Source: Pseudomonadota bacterium
Lineage (GTDB): Bacteria; Desulfobacterota; Desulfobulbia; Desulfobulbales; DAOVYS01
Length of the DNA: 19,810 nucleotides
NCBI GenBank assembly: GCA_030635485.1
Contig: DAOVYS010000020.1
Span: 1 to 19,810, forward strand
Direction: 5' to 3'
Shown piece by piece: positions 1-6,866 of this stretch. The first letter of the stretch is position 1; the number at the start of each line of letters is the position of its first letter. The notes under the pieces were generated by a model. It was not told the origin of the DNA, ran no database searches, and was given only the letters and a program-made list of their open reading frames with translations. A program made the translations under genes and the position numbers.

Positions 1-148
1 CTAGTGCCCATCCAGAAATGGCCCTTTTGCCCAATCTCTGCGTTATGTGAAAAAAATAATCCTCGGAATATCAACTATATGCCTCCGGTTATTTTTTTCG
101 CATGCCTTGACCTTGAACAAAATTGCTCATTTCTGGATGGACACTAAC
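1..148. mobile_element. MITE-like palindromic element upstream of proC
   Basis: The terminal arms TAGTGCCCATCCAGAAATG (2-20) and its near-perfect reverse complement (128-146) match at 18 of 19 positions. A second, inner pair of arms, GAAAAAAATAA (49-59) and TTATTTTTTTC (89-99), is perfect. No coding potential is evident between the arms. The shape is that of a small non-autonomous inverted-repeat element. It stops about 8 bases before the Shine-Dalgarno sequence of proC, so the proC promoter lies inside it or further upstream. The left edge is close to the window end, so a target duplication cannot be tested. Confidence 0.75.
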
Positions 149-166
149 TAATATAAGGAGAATAAA

Positions 167-1003
167 ATGAAGTTGGCACGGAAAATCGGATTTATCGGCG
201 GCGGCCTGATGGCTGAGGCCTTGATTAAGGGGATACTTGATGCAGGTCTTGTGGATTCGGGACAGGTCCTGGTAGTTGATCCCGACCAGTCAAGGCGCGA
301 CCTTTTGAAGGATCGATTTGCCGTAAAAGTCCATGAGAGCGGTGATCTTGTCTGGAGTGAATGTGCCATCATCATACTTGCCGTAAAACCCCAGGTTGTA
401 GGCAGTCTGCTGGAAAGCGTGAAAGATAGGGTTAACAGCTCCCATCTGATCGTTTCAATTGCAGCGGGAATCCCTCTGGTATTCATGGAATCAAAGTTGT
501 CCGGCACGAATTGCAGAATCATTCGCGTCATGCCCAACACTCCGGCCCTGGTTCTGGAAGGCGCCTCAGCATACAGTCCCGGCCAGGGAGTGGATGCGGA
601 AGATCTGGAAACAGCCCGGATGATTCTTGATTCAGTAGGTAAAAGCGTTCAGGTGGACGAAAAGGACCTGGACGCTGTAACCGGTTTAAGCGGAAGCGGG
701 CCTGCTTACGTGTTTTCATTTATAGAAGCGCTGATTGACGCGGGCGTCAGGGTCGGTCTTGACCGGCAGACGGCAACCATTCTGGTGCAGCAGACAGTAC
801 TCGGCTCGGTAAAGCTGGCAATGGAAAGCAACGATCATCCGGCACAGCTTAGGGCCATGGTCACCTCGCCGGGCGGGACCACAATTGCAGGACTGCATGA
901 AATGGAAAGGGCCGGGTTTGAGGGAATCATAATGGATGCCGTTCAGGCCGCGACCAGACGTTCCAGCGAACTTGGTGACAGCGTGATTGGCAAGAGGAAG
1001 TAA
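167..1003 (+). CDS. proC: Pyrroline-5-carboxylate reductase
   Basis: This cytoplasmic enzyme reduces 1-pyrroline-5-carboxylate to L-proline with NAD(P)H, the last step of proline synthesis. The 278-residue protein has the usual family length. The N-terminal Rossmann motif GFIGGGLMAEA lies at residues 8-18, the VMPNTPA motif at 121-127, and the C-terminal dimerisation domain holds SGSGPAY (175-181) and the family signature RAMVTSPGGTTIAGLHEME (229-247). The ATG at 167 is preceded by AAGGAG at 155-160 with 6-base spacing. The gene was probably cotranscribed with nadK, but a palindromic element now separates them and supplies the present TAA stop. The ancestral stop was probably the TAG now seen at 1136-1138, so the protein sequence was unchanged by the insertion. 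Confidence 0.97.
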   Translation: MKLARKIGFIGGGLMAEALIKGILDAGLVDSGQVLVVDPDQSRRDLLKDRFAVKVHESGDLVWSECAIIILAVKPQVVGSLLESVKDRVNSSHLIVSIAAGIPLVFMESKLSGTNCRIIRVMPNTPALVLEGASAYSPGQGVDAEDLETARMILDSVGKSVQVDEKDLDAVTGLSGSGPAYVFSFIEALIDAGVRVGLDRQTATILVQQTVLGSVKLAMESNDHPAQLRAMVTSPGGTTIAGLHEMERAGFEGIIMDAVQAATRRSSELGDSVIGKRK

Positions 1004-1124
1004 GCGTTCACCAGCACCCCATCTGCACGCCCAACGGAAGTGCCCTTGGGCGTGCAGATGGGGCACTGGTGAACGCTTACATGTCGGGGGTTCCCATAAG
1101 TTCGTACCCCTGGTGAACGGTTAC
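1000..1124. mobile_element. GTAA/TTAC palindromic element, copy 1 (proC-nadK junction)
   Basis: The left end GTAAGCGTTCACCAG (1000-1014) is repeated in inverse at 1066-1080. An inner arm of 18 bases (1017-1034) pairs perfectly with 1046-1063 around an 11-base loop, so 1000-1080 can form one very long hairpin. A further tail ends in CTGGTGAACGGTTAC (1110-1124). The flanks GCAAGAGGAA (990-999) and GTAAGAGGAA (1125-1134) form a direct repeat with one mismatch, as expected for a target-site duplication. The core CATCTGCACGC...CGGAAGTGCCCTTGGG recurs in copies at 4058 and 19097. The hairpin may also stop or attenuate transcription from proC into nadK, which is inference. Confidence 0.85.
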
Positions 1125-1144
1125 GTAAGAGGAAGTAGGTTGCC

Positions 1145-1987
1145 ATGACTGATTTTACAAATATCAAAAAGGCTGGAATTATTCTGAAAAAAGGTTTTCC
1201 GGATCCCGGCAGGGTCTGCGCGGATGTTTTGGAATGGTTTGCCAAGAGGTCTGTTGAGACGGTCATTGACGATGTCACGCCGGATATGGATCTTCTGGTC
1301 ATTCTTGGCGGTGATGGTACGCTTCTTCATGTTGCAGACAGGGCGAGCGAATTCGGGATTCCGGTGCTGGGTGTGAATCTTGGTGACCTGGGTTTTCTGA
1401 CTGAAGTCAGTGTGGATGAGCGAAACTCGGCGTTTGAATCAATCATGATGGGAGATGCTGTGATTGATGATCGGATGATGCTAAAAGCCCGTTTGTGCCG
1501 TGGGACACAATTCTCTGAATATTGTTACGCATTAAATGATGTAGTTATCAGCAAGGGGAATCTTGACCATCTTGTAAAGCTTGATACATGGGCGGATCAG
1601 GAATACATCACGACCTACAAGGCGGATGGCCTCATTTTTTCTACGCCTACCGGGTCAACAGCCTACAATCTTTCCGCGGGCGGGCCAATTGTCCATCCTG
1701 GGTTTGATTCCATCCTTGTTACCCCCATTTGTCCCTTCATGCTCGGGAGCCGGCCTGTGTTGTTGCCGCCTGTCACGAAACTGGCCACCAAACTCGCCGG
1801 TCCGGTCAACGATCTGAAGGTGATTATAGACGGTCAGTCTGCCTGGGACATGAAAGAAAGCGATCTACTTGAAGTAGAGGCCTCTGACAGGCCTCTCCGC
1901 CTGATATGCTCTCCGGCGGAGGGATATTTCGGCATACTTAGAAGTAAGTTGAACTGGGGAGGAGGGAAGAGAATTCGTAATTCCTAA
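1145..1987 (+). CDS. nadK: NAD kinase (ATP/polyphosphate-NAD kinase family)
   Basis: The enzyme phosphorylates NAD to NADP in the cytoplasm. The 280-residue protein has the hallmark GGDGT at residues 55-59, the ND pair at 131-132, and the long NAD-binding block with DGLIFSTPTGSTAYNLSAGG at 161-180. These are followed by ICPFMLGSRPVLLP near 195-208. The ATG at 1145 follows GAGGA (1129-1133) at about 11 bases, a Shine-Dalgarno preserved in the duplicated flank of the upstream element. The last residues (IRNS) and the stop are encoded by AATTCNY heptamer repeats, so the extreme C-terminus is probably recently acquired and not conserved. It converges on cheB with 18 bases between the two coding ends. 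Confidence 0.96.
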   Translation: MTDFTNIKKAGIILKKGFPDPGRVCADVLEWFAKRSVETVIDDVTPDMDLLVILGGDGTLLHVADRASEFGIPVLGVNLGDLGFLTEVSVDERNSAFESIMMGDAVIDDRMMLKARLCRGTQFSEYCYALNDVVISKGNLDHLVKLDTWADQEYITTYKADGLIFSTPTGSTAYNLSAGGPIVHPGFDSILVTPICPFMLGSRPVLLPPVTKLATKLAGPVNDLKVIIDGQSAWDMKESDLLEVEASDRPLRLICSPAEGYFGILRSKLNWGGGKRIRNS

Positions 1988-1990
1988 TTA
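1972..1990. repeat. AATTCNY heptamer repeat at the nadK stop
   Basis: Two heptamers, AATTCGT (1972-1978) and AATTCCT (1979-1985), are followed by AATTA. The same family occurs as four units at 13693-13720. The junctions create TAA, one of which is the nadK stop. A 7-base period shifts frame at every unit, so such a tract tends to stop any incoming frame. Confidence 0.6.
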
Positions 1991-2013
1991 TTTTGTGACG
2001 TTGGGTCACAAAA
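1991..2013. terminator. Hairpin between convergent nadK and cheB
   Basis: TTTTGTGAC (1991-1999) and GTCACAAAA (2005-2013) form a perfect 9-bp stem with a 5-base loop. The stem overlaps the last codons and stop of cheB and follows nadK by 3 bases. It lies where a bidirectional terminator is expected, but no long U-tract follows on either strand, so its efficiency is doubtful. An operator of the form GTGAC-N5-GTCAC is possible but unlikely between convergent gene ends. Confidence 0.5.
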
Positions 2014-3061
2014 GTAGCTTTATGACCTCCTCTGCGATATTTTCAAGGGGCACCAGACGTTCTGCTCCGCCCCGTTCATAGGCCTGGCGCGGCATGCCGT
2101 AAATCACGCATGATTTTTTGTCCTGTGCTATGGTTCCGGCGCCTTTTTTTCGCATTTTTACCATGGCATCCGCACCGTCCGCCCCCATTCCGGTGAGCAT
2201 CACTCCCACTGCATTTACGCCGGCATGATCCGCCACTGAATTCATAAGTACTTCAATAGACGGACGGTGTCCGCACACCTTGGGGCCATGTTCGCATTTT
2301 GCCTGATACAACCCTTTGGAACGTGTAACACGTAAGTGTTGGTCGTCCGGGGCAATAAGCACGCGGCCGGGACGTATGTGGTCCCCTGTAACTGCTTCTT
2401 TCACTTCCATGGAACAGATGGAATCGAGCCGTTTTACGAAAGGTTTTTTAAATCCCTTCTGCATATGTTGAACAATGACTATTCCCGGAGTTGAAGGAGG
2501 AAAACGACTGATCACGGACCGGACTGCCTCGATGCCGCCGGTTGATGCTCCTATGGCTATTATCTTGTCTGTTGATTTAGCCGGTAGTTTTTCAGGCGTA
2601 CTGATCTCCCCGGTCGATGCAAGGGACGGCTTTTTGTGCTTCCAGTGAGATAAATTTGCGGTTGAGGCAATCTTGATTTTGGCCCTGAGTTCCTTCAGCA
2701 TCTCTTTTATACCCATTTCCATGTCGTATCTTGGTTTGGTTACAAAATCCACGGCGCCGTATTTAAGGGCTTCAATGGTGATACGTTTTCCTTTGTGAGT
2801 CAGTGCGCTGACCATGACGACCGGTATAGGGTACTGGGGCATGAGCCTTTTTAAGAATTCCACCCCGTTCATGAGTGGCATTTCCACATCAAGGGTCATG
2901 ACATCCGGACGATATTCGATGATTTTGTCCCGTGCCGCATAGGCGTCGGGCGCAGTGCCGACAACTTCGATTCCGGGGTCTTCCGACAGGCCGTTGCTCA
3001 GGATTTTCCTGGCCAGTAATGAGTCATCCACGATCAAGACGCGGATCGGTTTTTTTGCCAT
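2006..3061 (-). CDS. cheB: Chemotaxis protein-glutamate methylesterase/glutamine deamidase
   Basis: CheB demethylates and deamidates methyl-accepting chemotaxis proteins to adapt signalling, and its receiver domain is phosphorylated by CheA. The 351-residue protein has a receiver domain with acidic pair D12-D13, phospho-acceptor D58 (TLDVEMP), S85 and K109. A linker of about 50 residues leads to the esterase domain with catalytic S173 (GASTGG), H199 (QHM) and D295 (GMGADGA). All key residues are present. The ATG is preceded by AAAGGAAAACA on the minus strand. It is the last gene of a co-directional set (response regulator, cheR, cheB). The 117-base gap to cheR contains a hairpin repeat, so coupling to cheR may be weakened. 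No cheA, cheW or receptor gene is in the window. Confidence 0.96.
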   Translation of the reverse strand: MAKKPIRVLIVDDSLLARKILSNGLSEDPGIEVVGTAPDAYAARDKIIEYRPDVMTLDVEMPLMNGVEFLKRLMPQYPIPVVMVSALTHKGKRITIEALKYGAVDFVTKPRYDMEMGIKEMLKELRAKIKIASTANLSHWKHKKPSLASTGEISTPEKLPAKSTDKIIAIGASTGGIEAVRSVISRFPPSTPGIVIVQHMQKGFKKPFVKRLDSICSMEVKEAVTGDHIRPGRVLIAPDDQHLRVTRSKGLYQAKCEHGPKVCGHRPSIEVLMNSVADHAGVNAVGVMLTGMGADGADAMVKMRKKGAGTIAQDKKSCVIYGMPRQAYERGGAERLVPLENIAEEVIKLLL

Positions 3062-3088
3062 GTTTTCCTTTGGGTGATCCGGAATAGC

Positions 3089-3148
3089 AGGGGCAACCCG
3101 GTGTGATTGCCCTGTGTAATCAGGGCAGACGCGCAGGTCTGCCCCTAC
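3089..3148. repeat. Paired-hairpin GTAGGGGC repeat between cheR and cheB
   Basis: Two adjacent hairpins are visible: AGGGGCAACC (3089-3098) with GATTGCCCT (3105-3113), and AGGGCAGAC (3122-3130) with GTCTGCCCCT (3137-3146). The 60-base unit has the same length and two-hairpin plan as 14873-14932. Read on the minus strand it starts GTAGGGGCAGACC. It resembles REP-like dispersed repeats and sits in the transcript between cheR and cheB. Confidence 0.7.
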
Positions 3149-3178
3149 TTCCTTCGTAATTCGACATTAAGCACCCTT

Positions 3179-4039
3179 TCATATCCTCATATACGTTGCC
3201 GGCATCACGTATTTGTACAGGTTCCGGCTGGTGTCCAGTGTTTCCGAATGTCCTATGAACAGAAAGCTGCCCGGTTTGGACACGTTGTGAAACTTCCGGA
3301 TTAGGTCATTTCGGGTTTGTTGGTTGAAATATATCATGACATTACGGCAGAATATTATATGAAATTTTTTTTTAAAGGGAAATGTCGGTTTCATAAGGTT
3401 GAGGCGTCTGAATGTCACATTATTCCTTATAGTTTCATTTATAACCAATTTCCCTTCATCGGCCTTATTAAAGAATTTTTTGTTTAATCCCGCAGGCACG
3501 TGCCTTATTTTGTCCTGTGAATAGATCCCTTTCATTGCTTTTTTGAGTGCGCGTGTTGAAATATCCGTGGCAAGAACACCAGCATTCCACATGGCATATT
3601 CTATGCCGAAGAATTCAAGCATCAGCATTACGATCGTGTAAGGTTCTTCACCTGTGGAACATCCGGCGGACCAGATCCGGATATTTTTGGAGTTCCGTTT
3701 TTTCTGTCTTTCCACTAGCAAGGGCAGAACTGTCTTTGACAAATAGTCAAAGTGTTTGTGTTCCCTGAAAAAAAATGAAAAATTCGTTGAAATGCTGTCA
3801 ATAAGTTCATGAAGCCTGTCAGGGGATGAATCCCTGATTAGATAATTATAATATTCTCTAAACGTCTTAAAACCTTGGGCCTGAAGCAATTTCTGCAGTC
3901 TTACCACCAGAAGTGTTCGTTTCTGCTCTTGGATATTGATTCCGAAATGTTCAAGGATCAATGATCGCAGTGAATAGAACTCTTTGTCTGAGATTTTCAT
4001 TATCCCGGACATGGAGGCTTTTGATGTTTTAATACCCAT
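3179..4039 (-). CDS. cheR: Chemotaxis protein-glutamate O-methyltransferase
   Basis: CheR uses S-adenosylmethionine to methylate glutamates on chemoreceptors and opposes CheB. The protein is 286 residues from the first ATG. It has an N-terminal helical domain, STNFSFFFRE at 84-93 (the family more often reads TNETYFFRE), the SAM-binding motif AGCSTGEEPYT at 125-135, a D159 in LATDIS, and NVMIYF at 233-238. The start is uncertain: the ATG of residue 14 (KISDKEFYSLR follows) matches the usual family N-terminus, but no candidate has a good Shine-Dalgarno. A palindromic element ends 18 bases upstream of the first ATG and may have displaced the original leader. It lies downstream of the NtrC-type regulator and upstream of cheB. 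Confidence 0.94.
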   Translation of the reverse strand: MGIKTSKASMSGIMKISDKEFYSLRSLILEHFGINIQEQKRTLLVVRLQKLLQAQGFKTFREYYNYLIRDSSPDRLHELIDSISTNFSFFFREHKHFDYLSKTVLPLLVERQKKRNSKNIRIWSAGCSTGEEPYTIVMLMLEFFGIEYAMWNAGVLATDISTRALKKAMKGIYSQDKIRHVPAGLNKKFFNKADEGKLVINETIRNNVTFRRLNLMKPTFPFKKKFHIIFCRNVMIYFNQQTRNDLIRKFHNVSKPGSFLFIGHSETLDTSRNLYKYVMPATYMRI

Positions 4040-4057
4040 CGTGACTTTTTAGTTAGG

Positions 4058-4175
4058 GTAAATATTCGGCAGCACTCCATCTGCACGCGCCCAGCGGAAG
4101 TGCCCTTGGGGTGCACTGCCAAACATTTTCATTCCGTGGTTTTTTGAAGTTTTTCGCACGTACCCGAATATTTAC
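4058..4175. mobile_element. GTAA/TTAC palindromic element, copy 2 (upstream of cheR)
   Basis: Perfect terminal inverted repeats GTAAATATTCGG (4058-4069) and CCGAATATTTAC (4164-4175) bound the unit. Direct repeats AGTTAGG flank it (4051-4057 and 4177-4183), which looks like a target-site duplication. Its first 55 bases match 19097-19151 at 54 positions, and its core matches 1000-1124. Its right part (GGTT..AAGTT..CGTACCC) is related to 1090-1110. No reading frame of note is inside. It is inserted 18 bases before the annotated cheR start. Confidence 0.85.
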
Positions 4176-4243
4176 CAGTTAGGATCTCTGGAATCAGGAA
4201 TTATGAATGAATGGAATCGTAACATGGCCTGATTTTTTACGAG

Positions 4244-4259
4244 TACGACGCCATCATAT
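4244..4259. repeat. 16-base repeat shared with 19151-19166
   Basis: TACGACGCCATCATAT occurs exactly here and again at 19151-19166, where it directly follows the core of element copy 4. Here it stands 68 bases beyond the end of element copy 2. It may be a fragment of a longer version of that element. The rest of the 4176-4289 gap shows no gene. Confidence 0.6.
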
Positions 4260-4289
4260 CATAATTTTCAATTTTATGGCATGACCACA

Positions 4290-5678
4290 TTATTTTTTTG
4301 GGAGCCTGAATTTTTTTATCTTGTATTGGAGCAGGCTTTTTGTGATTCCAAGAGTTTCAGCAGCGCGGGTCTGGACATGCCCGGCGTTTTTCATAGCCTC
4401 TTTTACAAGTTTTTTTTCAATTCCGTTCATGATTTCAGGAAGCGGCGTGCCGGCAGGGAAGAGTCCTTCCGGGTCAAAATCGACATTCCATTGCGCTGCT
4501 TTATGCAGCCCGGGCGTATCCGGTCCTGCCACATCCTCCGGTTCAATGCGGTTTCCCGTGCAGAGGATCGCTGCCCGTTCAATCGTGTTTTCAAGTTCTC
4601 TGACGTTCCCTTCCCATGGCAGAGTTGTTAGAACTCGTAAGGCGTTAGGAGAGATTTCAAGGTCAGGCAGGTCCAGTCTTGTCCTGTTTTTTTTAAGGAA
4701 GTGGCCTACGAGCAGTGGAATGTCGTCCATCCGTTCACGCAGTGGCGGAAGGTGAATGTGAAGCACATCCAGGCGGTAGTAAAGGTCTTCCCTGAAATTA
4801 CCCTTTTCCACCTCTTCTTTCAGGTCTTTATTCGTGGCGGCCACTATTCTGATATCCACTTTAAGGCTCTTTGAGCCGCCCACGCGTTCAAAGCTTCGTT
4901 CCTGGAGTACTCTTAAGAGCTTTACCTGCAGATGGAGGGCCATCTCTCCGATCTCATCCAGGAACAGGGTGCCTGTGTCCGCAATTTCGAATCGACCTTT
5001 TCTGAGTGAGACAGCGCTTGTGAAGGCGCCTTTTTCATGACCAAAAAGTTCACTTTCAAGCAGTGACGGGGGCAGTCCCGCACAGTTCAGGGAAATTAAA
5101 GGGGCTTTTTCTCTGGGGCTGTTGAAATGGATTGCCTTTGCAACCAGTTCTTTTCCAGTGCCGCTTTCACCCGTGATCAGGACGGAAGAGGATGTCGGGG
5201 CCATCTTTTTTATAAGGCTGTAGACGTGCTGCATAAGTTTGTTCTTGCCGATCATATTGCCGAAATGGTATCGGTCCCGTGCATCGTTTCGAAGACGGCG
5301 ATTCTCCCTGAGCAGAGAATAATGGTCCAGTCCCTTTTTGACACACAACACGAGTTCATTGTTTTTAAACGGCTTGGTAAGGTAGTTGTTGGCTCCGGCC
5401 TGCATGGCTCCCACCGCCATTTCCACTTCGCCAAAGGCCGTCAGCATAATTACGGGGAGGTCCATGTTGATTGCCTTGATGGATTTTAAGAGTTTCATCC
5501 CATCCATGCCCGGCATTCTCATGTCAGTGATGACAAGATCGATATCAGTTGCGTTTAATATTTTAAGCGCCTTGTCCCCGCGGTCGGCCGTAACGACCTC
5601 AAATCCTTCCTCAATCAGGAGTTCGGAAAGCACTATCAGATAATTAGGTTCGTCATCAACCACAAGAATCGTATTCAT
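4290..5678 (-). CDS. NtrC-family sigma-54-dependent response regulator
   Basis: The protein is a two-component activator of sigma-54 promoters. Its 462 residues have three domains in order. The receiver domain has D8-D9, phospho-acceptor D52 (ITDMRMPG), T80 and K102. The AAA+ domain has Walker A GESGTGKE at 170-177, the sigma-54 contact loop GAFTSA at 217-222 and Walker B GTLFLDE at 236-242. A C-terminal Fis-type helix-turn-helix spans about 425-460. The ATG follows GGAGA on the minus strand at good spacing. It is the first gene of the set regulator-cheR-cheB, with a 250-base gap to cheR that contains a repeat element. No histidine kinase adjoins it, so its partner is elsewhere. Its targets cannot be read from the sequence. 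Confidence 0.95.
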   Translation of the reverse strand: MNTILVVDDEPNYLIVLSELLIEEGFEVVTADRGDKALKILNATDIDLVITDMRMPGMDGMKLLKSIKAINMDLPVIMLTAFGEVEMAVGAMQAGANNYLTKPFKNNELVLCVKKGLDHYSLLRENRRLRNDARDRYHFGNMIGKNKLMQHVYSLIKKMAPTSSSVLITGESGTGKELVAKAIHFNSPREKAPLISLNCAGLPPSLLESELFGHEKGAFTSAVSLRKGRFEIADTGTLFLDEIGEMALHLQVKLLRVLQERSFERVGGSKSLKVDIRIVAATNKDLKEEVEKGNFREDLYYRLDVLHIHLPPLRERMDDIPLLVGHFLKKNRTRLDLPDLEISPNALRVLTTLPWEGNVRELENTIERAAILCTGNRIEPEDVAGPDTPGLHKAAQWNVDFDPEGLFPAGTPLPEIMNGIEKKLVKEAMKNAGHVQTRAAETLGITKSLLQYKIKKFRLPKK

Positions 5679-5714
5679 AATCGTCTCCGCATGTGACCAG
5701 GTTAGCTGGTTAGG

Positions 5715-5809
5715 CCTGCCCTTTACCCATAAGTCAGTGCATGGATAATTTTTTATTCCACAAAGGGGAAATGGCGTATAGCCGGTGTGCTTCAGCCGCC
5801 GGTATGGGG
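5715..5809. repeat. Single-arm copy of the GGCGTATAGCCGG element
   Basis: This 95-base unit is the reverse complement of 10742-10834 apart from a 2-base difference in a T-run and two substitutions. It carries GGCGTATAGCCGGTGTGC followed by TTCAGCCGCCGG. It ends exactly one base before the stop codon of the PHP gene (5810-5812) and lies between that gene and the response regulator. It is one arm of the two-armed element at 10556-10834. Confidence 0.9.
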
Positions 5810-6667
5810 TTAGAGCCCACTTTGCCTCTCTAATTGTTTTTTTATTTCGACAAGCAGACTGTAAGGTATACTGAGTTGTTCTCTTGCCAGACTGAGGGTA
5901 ATGTCCGGTTTGTTGTCGCCGTGAAAGTCACTGCCTCCGGTGACGAGCATTTTATTCTCCAGAGTCACCTGTTTCAGAATTTTTGTCAAACCGGGCGAAT
6001 GGGCCGGGTAGTAGACCTCGACCCCTGCAAGGCCCATGTCCTGAAGAGTCTTTACAAGTTCCCTGATTCCTGAAAGTCTTGGAGTTGTGCTCAAAGGATG
6101 GGCCAGTATCGCAAGACCACCCGCTTCCTGTATCATGTTGATCGCCGCCCCGGCCTCATACCTGAATCTGTCCGCATATGCCCGCCCCCCCCTTCTCAAA
6201 TATCGTGAAAAGGCCTCATGTAATGTCCTGACGACCTTTTTGTCCAGAAGGAGACGGGCAATGTGGGGTCTTCCCGTCTGTCCCTCTTTTGAGTAGATCT
6301 TCAAGTCCGCCATGGTTACTTTGATACCCAGTTTACAGAGTTTTGAAATAATGCGCCTGTTTCTGCCACTCCTGGATTCCTGAATTTTTGTCAGGCGGTC
6401 TTTTAAGGTTGGATCGTCGTGTTGCAGTCCGTACCCCAGGATATGCATGAACATGTCATTGTGCCTGGAGCTGATCTCAATTCCCGGGATTACCTCAACG
6501 CCCTGCTCTAAGCCCCGCGCCATGGCCTCGGGAACTCCGGCCATGGTATCGTGATCCGTGAGGGCGATTGCCGAGAGGCCTGCCTGTTTTGCATGGTCAA
6601 TCAGGGTTGCAGGCCTCATCGTGCCGTCCGAGTAAGAGGAGTGCGTGTGAAGGTCGATATATTTCAT
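5810..6667 (-). CDS. PHP-domain phosphoesterase (RNase AM / nucleoside bisphosphatase family)
   Basis: The 285-residue protein has the full PHP metal-binding set: H7 and H9 with D14 (DLHTHSSYSDG), D38 and H39 (ALTDHDT), E64 (GIEIS), H75, H190 (AILAHP), and D247 with H249 (GGSDFHG). Length and motif order match the TrpH/YciV group. Characterised members hydrolyse 3',5'-nucleoside bisphosphates or trim RNA 5' ends exonucleolytically. The precise substrate here is inference. The ATG lacks a clear Shine-Dalgarno on the minus strand. It is divergent from pilT across a 199-base gap, and its stop codon directly abuts a repeat arm. Confidence 0.88.
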   Translation of the reverse strand: MKYIDLHTHSSYSDGTMRPATLIDHAKQAGLSAIALTDHDTMAGVPEAMARGLEQGVEVIPGIEISSRHNDMFMHILGYGLQHDDPTLKDRLTKIQESRSGRNRRIISKLCKLGIKVTMADLKIYSKEGQTGRPHIARLLLDKKVVRTLHEAFSRYLRRGGRAYADRFRYEAGAAINMIQEAGGLAILAHPLSTTPRLSGIRELVKTLQDMGLAGVEVYYPAHSPGLTKILKQVTLENKMLVTGGSDFHGDNKPDITLSLAREQLSIPYSLLVEIKKQLERQSGL

Positions 6668-6854
6668 GGGGTGTCTTTTGAAAGATTTGATGAGAAATTA
6701 TTCAGATTGTCAAGTTTGATTTAACCTTACATGCGGAAAAGATGCAAGCCGCAGAACGTACTGCACCTGTTGATTTTTTTCTATAATTTCCAATGTGATT
6801 GTGATATATTTTTTATTTAAGATTCGTGTTCTACTGCCTAATATCTGCCTAAAA

Positions 6855-6860
6855 AAGGAG
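6855..6860 (+). promoter_or_regulatory. Shine-Dalgarno deciding the pilT start
   Basis: AAGGAG lies 6 bases before the ATG at 6867. The frame is open back to 6795, but those extra 24 codons are AT-rich, lack a ribosome site and do not resemble the PilT N-terminus. The rest of the 6668-6866 divergent gap is AT-rich and probably holds both promoters. I could not pick convincing -35/-10 pairs. Confidence 0.85.
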
Positions 6861-6866
6861 CATAAT

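Noticed and set aside
173..190. Sigma-54 promoter (TTGGCACGG)
   Set aside because: It lies inside the proC coding start and lacks the TTGC -12 element at the right spacing.
943..1330. Minus-strand frames across the proC-nadK junction
   Set aside because: They overlap two certain plus-strand genes and a palindromic element and have no recognisable domain.
4281..5643. Plus-strand frames opposite the response regulator
   Set aside because: They are shadows of a clear NtrC-type gene, with no independent features.
6795..6866. N-terminal extension of pilT
   Set aside because: A strong Shine-Dalgarno fits the ATG at 6867, and the extension is AT-rich with no similarity to PilT N-termini.
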